From UBA5859 sp041940025 (GTDB lineage: Bacteria > Pseudomonadota > Gammaproteobacteria > UBA5859), in NCBI GenBank assembly GCA_041940025.1, contig JBGTSY010000002.1, forward strand, positions 124,001 to 188,000: a stretch of DNA of 64,000 bases. Reading direction: 5' to 3'. A program made the position numbers and the translations under genes. Below are positions 1 to 8,571 of this stretch, one piece after another. The notes beneath the pieces were generated by a model. That model was given only the letters and a program-made list of their open reading frames with translations. It ran no database searches and was not told the origin of the DNA. Numbering within the stretch: the stretch's first letter is position 1; each line of letters begins with the position of its first letter.

Positions 1-12
1 GATAATGACTGG

Positions 13-1002
13 TTAAAAATTTCTTTGAGCCGCAAATTCTGCTAGGGCTACCATGCCTTCCTTGAAAGGAGAGTGAGGCAGACTGTCGAGGGCGTCGATT
101 GCCAATTGAGCTTCATTCGCTGCGCAGCGCGAAGTGTACTCGATAGCTCCAGTTGCCTCAACGATCTTTCTGATTTGTTCAATATTGTCACAACTTTGCT
201 TTTCAATGGCGGAACGAATCAACGTCGCTTCTGTTTCTGATCCATGTTTCATGGCATAGATGAGTGGCATGGTCGCTTTGCCCTCAGAAAGATCATCGCC
301 AATGTTTTTGCCAATTTGATCTACCGTACCCGTGTAGTCGATGGCATCGTCAATGAGTTGGAATGCCATTCCTATCTGTGCACCATAGCGTGATAAAGCG
401 AGTTCCTGTGGCTCTGGGACTTCCGCTAATGCTGCGCCAACCCGCGACGCCATTTCAAACATCTTCGCGGTTTTGCCGTAAATTACGCCATAGTAGGCGT
501 CTTCCGTTAAGGTGGCGTCTCCACGGTTAAGTAATTGATTGATTTCGGCTTCAGCGATGACTTTGGAGGCGTCACAAATCATTTTCATGATGTGTAAATT
601 ATCCACGCGGGTGCCCACTTCCAATGCACGCGCGTACATAAAATCGCCCACCAGAATGCAAGCAGTGCTCCCCCAAATCTGGTTGGCGGTTTCCTTACCT
701 CGGCGCAGTTCGGATTGATCCACCACATCATCGTGGAGCAGTGTTGCCGTGTGCACAATCTCTGCCACTGCCGCGCAACCAATATGGTGCTCACCCTCGT
801 AACCACAAGCATTCGCGCTCAACAAGGCTACCATTGGCCTGATGCGCTTGCCGCCACTGCCAATGATGTAATCGATGATTTGACGCACGGTGGGCACATC
901 GGAATCGAGCAGATCCTTAATTTCGAGCTCTACCTTTTCCAGTTGATCGGCAATGATAGAACGAGAAAACTCTAGATTATTTAATGAGTTGTTGTTATTC
1001 AA
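13..1002 (-). CDS. ispB: Octaprenyl/polyprenyl diphosphate synthase
   Basis: Trans-type prenyltransferase that adds isopentenyl diphosphate units to an allylic diphosphate to make the ubiquinone side chain; cytoplasmic. The 329-residue product has the first aspartate-rich motif DDVVD at 91-95, followed by SELRRG, and the second DDAID at 218-222, plus GSGGKRIRP at about 48-56; length is normal for the family. The start is a TTG codon with only a weak Shine-Dalgarno; the next methionine lies inside the conserved GGKRIRP region, so the TTG is the best choice. It is divergent from rplU, as in Pseudomonas and Escherichia. The chain length of the product (C40 or other) cannot be read from sequence. 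Confidence 0.95.
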   Translation of the reverse strand: MNNNNSLNNLEFSRSIIADQLEKVELEIKDLLDSDVPTVRQIIDYIIGSGGKRIRPMVALLSANACGYEGEHHIGCAAVAEIVHTATLLHDDVVDQSELRRGKETANQIWGSTACILVGDFMYARALEVGTRVDNLHIMKMICDASKVIAEAEINQLLNRGDATLTEDAYYGVIYGKTAKMFEMASRVGAALAEVPEPQELALSRYGAQIGMAFQLIDDAIDYTGTVDQIGKNIGDDLSEGKATMPLIYAMKHGSETEATLIRSAIEKQSCDNIEQIRKIVEATGAIEYTSRCAANEAQLAIDALDSLPHSPFKEGMVALAEFAAQRNF

Positions 1003-1223
1003 GGTGTTCTCGCGGGGAATAGGGTTTCATGGCTGAGTCGTATCTTTAGCTCGGAGTGGTTGGGTGACGAGTTTGGATCCCAAGGAGCGGATTAAGATAT
1101 CTGGTACTCGTCTGTGCCATTATAATTCTTTTCATTGTGGCAACATTTTGGCCTGTCCCACTTGATGGAGGGCTTTCAATTCATGCCAATGAAATTATCT
1201 GACCATTATATCTTTCCATGCTC

Positions 1224-1253
1224 TTGCGAGTCTAATGCAATTTGCCATAAAAT
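1224..1253 (+). promoter_or_regulatory. Sigma-70 promoter of rplU-rpmA
   Basis: TTGCGA at 1224-1229 and TAAAAT at 1248-1253 are separated by 18 bases, placing transcription start near 1260, about 45 bases before the rplU ATG. Only this promoter was identified in the 304-base ispB/rplU gap (1003-1306); the ispB promoter was not resolved. Confidence 0.55.
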
Positions 1254-1306
1254 ACGGCGCCTTGTTTGCCGACTTTAGTGTTTGGCCAAATTGTGGAGAG
1301 TAAAAT

Positions 1307-1618
1307 ATGTACGCCGTCATTGAAACCGGAGGCAAACAGTATCGAGTGCAGCCTGGTCAAGTACTCAGAGTGGAAAAATTAACCGCTGATGCGGGTGAAG
1401 AGGTAGAATTTAATAAAGTGCTTCTCACCGCCGATGGGGAAGAGATAAAAGTGGGTAATCCCTACTTAGACGGTGGATCCGTGAAGGCGAAAGTGCGCTC
1501 TCAAGGGCGAGCAAAAAAAATTAACATCATCAAGTTTCGACGACGTAAACATTCTCGGACTCGCCAAGGGCACAGACAATATTTTACCGAATTAGAAATC
1601 ACCGGCATCGACGTTTAA
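1307..1618 (+). CDS. rplU: 50S ribosomal protein L21
   Basis: Structural protein of the large ribosomal subunit. The 103-residue product starts MYAVIETGGKQYRV, the L21 signature, and carries the basic stretch KFRRRKHSRTRQGHRQ near residues 75-90 that contacts 23S rRNA. ATG start with GGAGAG ten bases upstream. It is followed after 18 bases by rpmA, the usual L21-L27 pair. Confidence 0.98.
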   Translation: MYAVIETGGKQYRVQPGQVLRVEKLTADAGEEVEFNKVLLTADGEEIKVGNPYLDGGSVKAKVRSQGRAKKINIIKFRRRKHSRTRQGHRQYFTELEITGIDV

Positions 1619-1636
1619 TTTTAGGAAGGTTTAATC

Positions 1637-1903
1637 ATGGCACACAAAAAAGCAGGCGGTAGTAGTCGCAACGGTCGTGATTCCAACCCCAAATTTCTGG
1701 GGGTGAAGCGATACGGGGGAGAGCAGGTGTCGGCAGGTAGCATCATTATTCGCCAGCGGGGTACCAGGTATCATGCTGGTGAGAATGTAGGATGTGGTCG
1801 GGATCATACTCTTTTTGCCAAAGTTGATGGCGTGGTGAAGTTTGAAACCAAGGGCGTGAAACAGCGAAAGGTTGTGAATATCTCAACTGCTGGTTATAGA
1901 TAA
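1637..1903 (+). CDS. rpmA: 50S ribosomal protein L27
   Basis: Large-subunit protein whose N-terminal tail reaches toward the peptidyl-transferase centre. The 88-residue product begins MAHKKAGGSSRNGRDS, the classical form without the cleaved N-terminal extension seen in Firmicutes. Strong ribosome site AGGAAGG ahead of the ATG. A hairpin terminator follows 17 bases after the stop, so rplU-rpmA is a self-contained unit before obg. Confidence 0.98.
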   Translation: MAHKKAGGSSRNGRDSNPKFLGVKRYGGEQVSAGSIIIRQRGTRYHAGENVGCGRDHTLFAKVDGVVKFETKGVKQRKVVNISTAGYR

Positions 1904-1920
1904 TACCGTGAATGAATCAT

Positions 1921-1948
1921 AAAAGCCCCGGTATACCCGGGGCTTTTT
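1921..1948 (+). terminator. Rho-independent terminator after rpmA
   Basis: GCCCCGG and CCGGGGC form a seven-base-pair GC stem around a short loop, flanked by AAAA on the left and a run of five T on the right. It lies between rpmA and obg. Confidence 0.9.
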
Positions 1949-1982
1949 GTTATGCTAAGAGAAAACAAAATACAGGACTGCC

Positions 1983-3005
1983 ATGAAGTTTGTAGATGAG
2001 GCCATTATTCGAGTGGTAGCCGGCAATGGTGGGGATGGCTGTCTCAGCTTTCGCCGTGAAAAATTTGTGCCCTTTGGTGGCCCGGACGGTGGAGACGGCG
2101 GCGATGGCGGTAGCGTTTACTTATATGGAGACCAAAATCTTAATACCCTGGTGGATTACAGACATACGCGAAAATTAAGAGCCGAACGTGGCCACAATGG
2201 TGCGGGACGAAACTGTACCGGTGCTAAGGGCAATGATATTTCCGCACCCGTGCCACTGGGGACTCAGGTATTTGATGCAGAAACCGGTGAGCTCATTGGC
2301 GAGCTATTGAAGGATCAGCAAAAGCTCCTAGTGGCTCAAGGTGGGAAACATGGCTTAGGTAATACACGTTTTAAAAGCAGTACCAATCGCGCCCCGCGAC
2401 AGATCACCAAAGGAACAGAAGGGGAGTGTCGCCAACTACTACTAGAGCTTAAGCTGTTGGCTGATGTTGGTTTACTTGGGTTGCCGAACGCGGGGAAATC
2501 CACTCTGATTTCAGCGGTTTCAGCTGCGCGACCGAAAATTGCTGACTACCCTTTTACCACCTTACATCCCAATTTGGGTGTTGTAAGTATCGAAGCTCAT
2601 CGCAGTTTTGTCATGGCCGATGTGCCTGGATTAATTCAGGGTGCCGCTGCGGGCGCAGGTTTGGGAATTCAATTCTTAAAACATCTGTCACGAACTCGAT
2701 TATTGCTCCATCTTGTGGATGTATCGCCTGTGGATGGATCCGATCCCGTAGAGAATTTTCGTATGATAGAGGAGGAGCTAAGCGCCTTTAGTGAACAACT
2801 GGCGGCTACCGAACGCTGGTTGGTGTTGAACAAAACCGATCTTTTAGGTGAGTTGGCACTGAAGAGTTGTGATGAAATAGCCGAAGCCATGGCATGGACG
2901 GGTCCTCGGTTTGATATTTCTGCTGTGACTGGGGCGGGAACACAATTGCTGATTCATAAAATTATGCAACACCTGGAAGAGAGTGAAGAAGTTGCCGAAT
3001 CATGA
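1983..3005 (+). CDS. obg: GTPase Obg (CgtA), ribosome-associated
   Basis: Essential GTPase involved in large-subunit maturation and stress responses. Residues 1-158 form the glycine-rich Obg fold (GGPDGGDGGDGG near 32-43). The G domain follows with the P-loop GLPNAGKS at 166-173, DVPGLIQGA (G3) near 213 and NKTDLL (G4) near 283. At 340 residues it has the short acidic tail of proteobacterial Obg. AGGA precedes the ATG. Its TGA overlaps the proB ATG in an ATGA, implying translational coupling. Confidence 0.97.
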   Translation: MKFVDEAIIRVVAGNGGDGCLSFRREKFVPFGGPDGGDGGDGGSVYLYGDQNLNTLVDYRHTRKLRAERGHNGAGRNCTGAKGNDISAPVPLGTQVFDAETGELIGELLKDQQKLLVAQGGKHGLGNTRFKSSTNRAPRQITKGTEGECRQLLLELKLLADVGLLGLPNAGKSTLISAVSAARPKIADYPFTTLHPNLGVVSIEAHRSFVMADVPGLIQGAAAGAGLGIQFLKHLSRTRLLLHLVDVSPVDGSDPVENFRMIEEELSAFSEQLAATERWLVLNKTDLLGELALKSCDEIAEAMAWTGPRFDISAVTGAGTQLLIHKIMQHLEESEEVAES

Positions 3006-4126
3006 AAACTAGAGAGGAGATCCCAGCCAGCAGACGCTGGGTGATAAAAGTGGGGAGTGCCTTGCTTACCGCTGACGGCAGTGGATTGAATCGGCAGTTA
3101 ATTGCAGATTGGGTATCGCAAATTGCCCTGTTACATGGCGCTTCGAGAGAGATCATATTAGTGTCTTCTGGTGCAGTGGCAGAGGGAATGCATCGACTCA
3201 ATTGGTCTCAACGACCACATGCCTTAAACAGGCTACAAGCCGCGGCTGCGGTAGGCCAGATGGGTTTGGTGAGATGTTATGAAGAGTGTTTTAGTCAATT
3301 TGGCTTACACACGGCGCAAGTGTTGCTTACCCATGATGATCTCTCCGATCGAAAGCGCTATTTGAACAGTCGCAGTTCATTGAGTACGTTAATCTCGATT
3401 GGAGTGATCCCGGTGGTGAATGAGAATGACACCGTGGCCGTGGATGAAATTCAATTTGGCGACAATGATAGCTTAGCTGCCTTGGTGACCAACCTGGTGA
3501 CTGCAGAGGTATTGTTAATATTGACGGATCAGGATGGATTATTTGACCAGGATCCGCGCCACAATGCGCACGCCACACTTATCACCCATGGTCAGGCGGG
3601 TCATCCCGAACTGGATCGATATGCTGATACGGGAGCTGGCCGCCTAGGTCGGGGCGGCATGAAAACTAAATTACGCGCGGCGAAAATTGCCGCCCGATCG
3701 GGTGCATGTACTATCATTGCGAATGGTAGAGAAAAGAATATTATCCAGCGCATCGCTAAAGGGGAACAACTGGGAACCTTTTTAGCAGCCGGTCAAGAAC
3801 CGGATCTAGCGCGAAAACAGTGGTTAGCGGGGCAGCTGCAATTGGCTGGGCGCCTCCTCATCGATGAGGGGGCGGTGAAGGCGTTGACAGAGTGCGGCAA
3901 AAGTTTACTACCAGTAGGAGTAAAGGAAGTCACCGGTCAATTTACTCGCGGAGAAGTGGTTGCCTGCGTGGATGCCACTGGTGTTGAGGTGGCGCGTGGC
4001 TTGGTGAATTACAGTGCAGCAGAAGCGAAGCGCATCGCCGGCCAAGCAAGTGATAAAATTGAAGCGATCCTTGGATATGTAGATGAGCCAGAATTGATAC
4101 ATCGTGATAATCTTGCATTGATATAA
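3002..4126 (+). CDS. proB: Glutamate 5-kinase with PUA domain
   Basis: Phosphorylates glutamate in the first step of proline synthesis. The amino-acid kinase domain spans about residues 10-260 (WVIKVGSALLT at the N terminus, VNENDTVAVDEIQFGDND in the middle), followed by a C-terminal PUA domain (about 275-374), as in the E. coli enzyme. It starts inside the obg stop codon (ATGA). proA is not adjacent. Feedback inhibition by proline is a family property, not visible here. Confidence 0.96.
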   Translation: MKTREEIPASRRWVIKVGSALLTADGSGLNRQLIADWVSQIALLHGASREIILVSSGAVAEGMHRLNWSQRPHALNRLQAAAAVGQMGLVRCYEECFSQFGLHTAQVLLTHDDLSDRKRYLNSRSSLSTLISIGVIPVVNENDTVAVDEIQFGDNDSLAALVTNLVTAEVLLILTDQDGLFDQDPRHNAHATLITHGQAGHPELDRYADTGAGRLGRGGMKTKLRAAKIAARSGACTIIANGREKNIIQRIAKGEQLGTFLAAGQEPDLARKQWLAGQLQLAGRLLIDEGAVKALTECGKSLLPVGVKEVTGQFTRGEVVACVDATGVEVARGLVNYSAAEAKRIAGQASDKIEAILGYVDEPELIHRDNLALI

Positions 4127-4172
4127 AATGAAGAAATAATAAGATTATTAAATAGAATAAATTAAGAATAAC

Positions 4173-5432
4173 ATGACTGATATCTCCTCAGAACTGACCC
4201 TACCTTGTGGTATCAGATTAAAAAACAGAATCGCTAAAGCGGCGCTTACCGAAGGGCTATCCGATGGCATGAATCGAGCCACTTTGGCCCATCAGAGGTT
4301 GTATCGAGCTTGGGCCCAAGGCGGTGCAGGCTTGGTTATTACCGGCAATGTACAGGTGGATAGACGCTACTTGGAACGTCCCGGCAATGTGGCCATTGAC
4401 AATAATGGGGGCGAATCTCAATTAAGTGAGATGGCGGCAGCGGGCAGCGAAAATGGCACTCAACTCTGGATGCAGTTGAGCCATGCGGGACGACAAACCA
4501 TTCGCTATATCAATGCAGAGCCGGTGGGTCCCTCGGCGGTGCCGGTCAAATTGCCTGGAGGTGCGTTTGGTAAGCCGCGGCCCTTAACAGAAACAGAAAT
4601 CGAGGATGTGATTGAAAGATTTGTGAATGCTGCGAAAGTAGCCCAGGCCACTGGTTTTGGCGGCATTCAGCTACATTCTGCTCATGGCTATCTGCTCAGT
4701 GAATTTTTATCCCCTGTGGTCAATCAACGCGAAGATAAGTGGGGTGGTGCGCTAGAAAATCGAGCACGTTTATTATTGAACAGTGTGGCTCGTATCAGAG
4801 CAGCGTGTGGCCCTCAATTTGGCATTTCGGTAAAGCTCAATTCTGCGGACTTTCAAAAAGGCGGCTTTAGCGAAGACGAATCGATGCAGGTTGCAAAATG
4901 GCTAGAAAGTGCCGGTGTGGATCTGTTGGAGATCTCTGGTGGCACCTATGAACAGCTCTCTTTTTTCGGTACCGAACATCAGAAGGCGAAATCTACCCAG
5001 GCCCGAGAGGCCTATTTTCTAGAATATGCAGAGCAGGTGCGGCGTCATACCAATATCCCGCTGATGGTGACTGGAGGATTTCGTAGTTTGCATGGCATGA
5101 ATCAGCCTCTAGCGGCTGGAGATTTAGATGTGGTGGGGCTGGGGCGCCCCATGTGTGTCGATACCGCCTTAGCGAATGATCTCTTGCAGGGTCGAACCAA
5201 CAGTGCCCCTCGTTATGAAGATCGGTTGCGGATTGGCCCGGGTTTATTGGGGCCTGGCAGCACGATTAATAGAATTAAAAATTTCAATCATATGTATGCG
5301 CAAGGTTGGTATTGTGTGCAACTGCTTAGAATTGGCGCCGGCATACCAGCAAATCCTCAGTTGTCCATATTCTCCGGCATGGTGCGATATCTTGTCAGTG
5401 AAATGCGTGCATTGCGAGCACTGCAACGTTAA
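4173..5432 (+). CDS. NADH:flavin oxidoreductase, Old Yellow Enzyme family
   Basis: FMN-dependent TIM-barrel ene-reductase. The 419-residue product has HSAHGYLLSEFLSP near residue 166, carrying the substrate-binding histidine pair and the conserved tyrosine of Old Yellow Enzymes, then DKWGGALENRARLL and the phosphate-binding end of the barrel (TGGFRS, VGLGRPM). No C-terminal iron-sulphur/NADH domain is present, so it is the single-domain type rather than a 2,4-dienoyl-CoA reductase. It lies 46 bases after proB and before the antiporter region. Substrate unknown; activated alkenes are likely from the family. Confidence 0.9.
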   Translation: MTDISSELTLPCGIRLKNRIAKAALTEGLSDGMNRATLAHQRLYRAWAQGGAGLVITGNVQVDRRYLERPGNVAIDNNGGESQLSEMAAAGSENGTQLWMQLSHAGRQTIRYINAEPVGPSAVPVKLPGGAFGKPRPLTETEIEDVIERFVNAAKVAQATGFGGIQLHSAHGYLLSEFLSPVVNQREDKWGGALENRARLLLNSVARIRAACGPQFGISVKLNSADFQKGGFSEDESMQVAKWLESAGVDLLEISGGTYEQLSFFGTEHQKAKSTQAREAYFLEYAEQVRRHTNIPLMVTGGFRSLHGMNQPLAAGDLDVVGLGRPMCVDTALANDLLQGRTNSAPRYEDRLRIGPGLLGPGSTINRIKNFNHMYAQGWYCVQLLRIGAGIPANPQLSIFSGMVRYLVSEMRALRALQR

Positions 5433-5570
5433 TTTAGGGGTACTCTCTCAATCGATTGAATCCGCTAGGCTGGGGTGTGGCAGTTCAGTTGGTTGTCCGT
5501 GCTGGATCCAGAGTTCTCTCTAACTAGAGAATCTGCAGGTGATTCAATCAGGGTGCTGAAGGGGTTGCCA

Positions 5571-5864
5571 TTACTCCTCGCTGGAGTAGAGAATCAAACT
5601 GCCAAAGCGGTTGTTTCTAGTTTTTGCAACTGTTCTGGAAGACGACTGAAATAGTGAATATTGCACACGGAGTCGTAGCTCGATGCCGCTAGACTGCCAT
5701 TTGGGCACCAACGACAATTCAACAGAATCCACTAAATTAGAGACATCTTGGAACGGGTGTGATTGTTGCGTAGCAGGTGTGATATCAACCTGTGCCGACA
5801 GTGGTGGCACGCAACAAATCAATAGTGTGGTCAACACACTGCAACGTAAAATAGAAATTTTCAT
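5571..5864 (-). CDS. Small orphan secreted protein
   Basis: A 97-residue product that I do not recognise. It begins with a convincing Sec signal peptide (MKISILRCSVLTTLLICC, then PPLSA as the cleavage region, mature end QVDITP). The mature part, about 73 residues, is polar with alternating hydrophobic stretches (SGIELRLRVQYSLF, FGSLILYSS) suggesting beta structure, and contains no cysteine. GAGGG lies nine bases ahead of the ATG. It is transcribed away from the Mrp operon. An 11-bp-spaced direct repeat lies 58-76 bases upstream. It could be a short periplasmic or envelope protein; existence is likely but unproven. Confidence 0.55.
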   Translation of the reverse strand: MKISILRCSVLTTLLICCVPPLSAQVDITPATQQSHPFQDVSNLVDSVELSLVPKWQSSGIELRLRVQYSLFQSSSRTVAKTRNNRFGSLILYSSEE

Positions 5865-5914
5865 GACTTGCCCTCGCGCATACTAGAGCACGTACCTTAG
5901 CGGTAGGGATGTCA

Positions 5915-5940
5915 CCAAAAGTTGAATAAAATGTGAAAAA
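5915..5940 (-). promoter_or_regulatory. 11-bp-spaced direct repeat upstream of the orphan secreted protein
   Basis: On the reverse strand TTCACATTTTA is followed directly by TTCAACTTTTG, two half-sites one helical turn apart. Similar repeats occur upstream of msrP and of the DUF3833 gene in this window. The arrangement is that of OmpR-family response-regulator boxes; the regulator is unknown. Confidence 0.3.
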
Positions 5941-6124
5941 TTTGTCATATCCTGAGACAGACCAACTTAAGTTATGGGGCAATGCTCGTGAGCGGTAATT
6001 TTGACAAGTTAAGTGGCTAGGTGAACGGACAATCGGGAATTAGGAATTTTGACAATTATGCCCTACAATTTATTCCCGGATGATTGAAATCCTCGGAAAA
6101 AGAGAAATAGAAGTGTGCCCCGGT

Positions 6125-6136
6125 GTTTGATCAAAC
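6125..6136. promoter_or_regulatory. 12-bp perfect palindrome ahead of the Mrp operon
   Basis: GTTTGATCAAAC is a perfect inverted repeat ending nine bases before the mnhE ATG, so a bound protein would cover the translation start region. No regulator can be named. The 5865-6145 gap also holds the region upstream of the divergent small secreted protein. Confidence 0.25.
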
Positions 6137-6145
6137 GGACAACCC

Positions 6146-6619
6146 ATGCGCCATACCTTAAGCTTAATTGTAGTTCTCGCCACTATTTGGTTGCTGAATT
6201 CCGGCCACTATACTCCCTTATTGCTTAGTCTCGGGCTGGTATCCATACTCTTCGTTGTCTACTTATCTCACAAGATGGATGTGGTGGATGAGGAATCTCA
6301 ACCCTTTCAACTCAAAGCAACAATTCTGTTTTACTGGATCTGGTTGTTAAAAGAGATCCTCACGTCAAACCTAAATGTGGTGAAGCATATTTGGTTAGGA
6401 CCTACCAGCATCAGCCCAACAATGAAAAAAATAAAAGTCAGCCAAACGACGGACATGGGCAAGGTCATTTACGCAAATTCGATTACCTTAACACCGGGTA
6501 CGGTCACAGTTGATATTGACGGAGAGTTGTTTTTGGTCCATGCCCTAACTGAGGAGACATTGCACCAGTTGATGCAGGGTGATATGGATAGACGTGTCAC
6601 ACAACTGGAGAAATCTTGA
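6146..6619 (+). CDS. mnhE: Mrp-type Na+/H+ antiporter subunit E
   Basis: Membrane subunit of the multi-protein Mrp/Mnh cation-proton antiporter. The 157-residue product has two or three N-terminal hydrophobic segments and the MrpE soluble part with YANSITLTPGTVTVDIDGELFLVHAL near residues 110-135, the family signature. It is first in an operon of eight closely packed genes (6146-13518). Its TGA overlaps the TTG start of mnhF. The ribosome site is weak (GGAC). Confidence 0.93.
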   Translation: MRHTLSLIVVLATIWLLNSGHYTPLLLSLGLVSILFVVYLSHKMDVVDEESQPFQLKATILFYWIWLLKEILTSNLNVVKHIWLGPTSISPTMKKIKVSQTTDMGKVIYANSITLTPGTVTVDIDGELFLVHALTEETLHQLMQGDMDRRVTQLEKS

Positions 6620-6888
6620 CTAACGTCACCATAGTTGCAGTATTGGTGTCCATGCTGTTAGCACTGGTCCGGGCCTTTATGGGCCCAAGTTTTTATGATC
6701 GGGTATTAGCGGCGAATATGTTCGGCACCAAAACAGTTTTATTAATTGCACTTTTAGGTTTTTTATTTGGTCGTCCCGATTTTCTAGACATAGCACTCAT
6801 CTATGCGTTGATAAATTTTATCAGTGTGATTGCGATTTTGCGCTATTTCGAATATTCCAGCAGGAAATCATCTATACAGGAGAGTTAG
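6616..6888 (+). CDS. mnhF: Mrp-type Na+/H+ antiporter subunit F
   Basis: Small three-helix Mrp subunit of 90 residues with the MrpF core ALVRAFMGPSFYDRVLAANMFGTKTV near 17-42. It starts with TTG sharing bases with the mnhE stop (TTGA), preceded by GGAGAAA, which supports this non-ATG start. mnhG begins at the next base after its stop. Confidence 0.93.
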   Translation: MTNVTIVAVLVSMLLALVRAFMGPSFYDRVLAANMFGTKTVLLIALLGFLFGRPDFLDIALIYALINFISVIAILRYFEYSSRKSSIQES

Positions 6889-7206
6889 ATGGAAGTTTTT
6901 TGGTTGGTAGTGACAAGCGTGTTTCTTTTCAGCGGTGCCTTTTTGGTTTTCAGCGGTGCGGTCGGCGTATTGCGATTCCCGGATTTTTATACTCGCCTGC
7001 ACGCTTCCAGTTTGACAGACACAATGGGTAGCGGTCTGATTCTAACGGGCTGCTTACTGCTTGCAGATCATCAATGGTTAGTGATGGGCAAGTTGATAAT
7101 GATTTTTCTATTTTTGCTTTTGACCGGTCCAACCGCCAATCACGCCTTGGTAAAAGCAGCGTTACATAGCGGACTAAAACCGAAACTGAGTTCTGAATCA
7201 TCTTAG
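6889..7206 (+). CDS. mnhG: Mrp-type Na+/H+ antiporter subunit G
   Basis: A 105-residue, three-helix subunit with the MrpG signature GVLRFPDFYTRLHASSLTDTMG near residues 26-47 and LTGPTANHALVKAA at the C-terminal side. ATG start immediately after the mnhF stop with GGAGAG inside the end of mnhF. E-F-G come first here; classical Mrp operons run A-B-C-D-E-F-G. Confidence 0.94.
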   Translation: MEVFWLVVTSVFLFSGAFLVFSGAVGVLRFPDFYTRLHASSLTDTMGSGLILTGCLLLADHQWLVMGKLIMIFLFLLLTGPTANHALVKAALHSGLKPKLSSESS

Positions 7207-7234
7207 ATTGCTCTAGGAGTTTAACATCGACTAT

Positions 7235-8218
7235 TTGATTGATATTACGCTACTGGGATTTCTAGTAAGTGTCGCCATTGCAGTGGCTCGAACAGAAGAT
7301 CTGTTCGCTGCCACCATGTTGACCGGGATCTATAGCCTCTTGTCTGCGGGGTTTTTTGTGGTCATGGATGCGGTGGATGTGGCGTTTACAGAAGCGGCAG
7401 TGGGCGCCGGGATCTCCACTCTATTGATGCTCACTACTTTAAAACTAACGGGACAATACGAATCCCCAAATCGGCCACTACAGCGCATCGCATTAGTGGT
7501 GATCACGGTAACCGCCGCTTTGTTGTTTTATGGATTTGTAGACATGCCGACGTTTGGCGATCCGAGCGCTCCCATTCATCAACATGTGGCGCCTAGATAC
7601 ATTCAACAGTCCAGCGAAGAAGTAGGTATGCCCAATATTGTGACCTCAGTGTTGGCAAGCTATAGGAGCTATGACACCTTCGGTGAAACAGTAGTTATTT
7701 TTACTGCTGGCATAGGTGTGTTAGCACTCCTCAGTTACGTGCGCTCGAGAGAGGAGGAATCGCAAGCGGCCATCGCACCTATGTTGTCGCATACAATATT
7801 ACGTATTGTGAGCAAGATACTCATTCCACCCATTTTGCTGTTTGCTCTCTATGTACAGTTTCACGGCGATTATGGACCTGGAGGAGGATTCCAAGCCGGT
7901 GTGATTTTCGCAGCAGCGATCATTCTTTATGCGATGATTTTTGGTCTCGATGTGGCGCTTAAAGTGGTGAATCTTTCGGTGATTCAATTCTTGGCTGCCC
8001 TAGGCGTGTTGATTTACGCTAGTGTGGGCATCGTTTCATTATTATCAGGCCATTCCTTTCTAGACTACAATGTGCTTGCAGATGATGCCATTCATGGACA
8101 ACATTGGGGCATATTAATAGTGGAGCTGGGCGTGGGGATCACCGTCGCCTCGGTGATGTTAGTGATCTTTTTTAATTTCTCATCACGAGTAGATAAGAAT
8201 CAGGATAATCATTCGTGA
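7235..8218 (+). CDS. mnhB: Fused MrpA C-terminal (DUF4040)/MrpB subunit
   Basis: A 327-residue membrane protein joining two units. Residues 1 to about 75 match the MbhD/DUF4040 segment normally at the C terminus of MrpA (TEAAVGAGISTLLMLTTLKLTG), followed by an MbhE-like segment to about 170. Residues 185-320 are MrpB (FHGDYGPGGGFQAGVIFAAAIILY). The NuoL-like part of MrpA is therefore encoded elsewhere in the operon. Start is uncertain: TTG at 7235 lies 15 bases after AGGAGT, whereas an in-frame ATC at 7226 is at ideal spacing. Its TGA overlaps the GTG of mnhC. Confidence 0.88.
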   Translation: MIDITLLGFLVSVAIAVARTEDLFAATMLTGIYSLLSAGFFVVMDAVDVAFTEAAVGAGISTLLMLTTLKLTGQYESPNRPLQRIALVVITVTAALLFYGFVDMPTFGDPSAPIHQHVAPRYIQQSSEEVGMPNIVTSVLASYRSYDTFGETVVIFTAGIGVLALLSYVRSREEESQAAIAPMLSHTILRIVSKILIPPILLFALYVQFHGDYGPGGGFQAGVIFAAAIILYAMIFGLDVALKVVNLSVIQFLAALGVLIYASVGIVSLLSGHSFLDYNVLADDAIHGQHWGILIVELGVGITVASVMLVIFFNFSSRVDKNQDNHS

Positions 8219-8571
8219 GTCTGCTGGCACAGTATAATTATTGGGTTGTCATTGTATTGATGATGACCGGATTTTATATCGTCATTGCCAGCGGTAATTT
8301 AGTCAAGAAGTTAATGGGCTTAACCATTTTTCAAACGTCAGTATTTATACTTTATATCAGTATGGGTAAGGTTAAGGGCGGTACCGCACCCATCTTAGAA
8401 TCTGGCATCGAACTCTATTCCAATCCCTTGCCCCATGTGCTCATACTCACCGCAATTGTCGTGGGCATTGCCACTACCGCGTTGGGTTTGGCATTAGTCG
8501 TACGTATTAAAGAATCCTATGGCACGGTGGAGGAAGCCGAAATTCAACAGAAGGACAATGATCTGTGCTAG
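8215..8571 (+). CDS. mnhC: Mrp-type Na+/H+ antiporter subunit C (NuoK-like)
   Basis: A 118-residue, three-helix homologue of complex I NuoK. GFYIVIASGNLVKKLMGLTIFQTSVFILYISMG near 18-50 and PLPHVLILTAIVVGIATTALGLALVVRIKE near 75-105 are the MrpC/NuoK pattern. GTG start within GTGA shared with the previous stop; its own end overlaps the next gene by seven bases. Confidence 0.92.
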   Translation: MSLLAQYNYWVVIVLMMTGFYIVIASGNLVKKLMGLTIFQTSVFILYISMGKVKGGTAPILESGIELYSNPLPHVLILTAIVVGIATTALGLALVVRIKESYGTVEEAEIQQKDNDLC

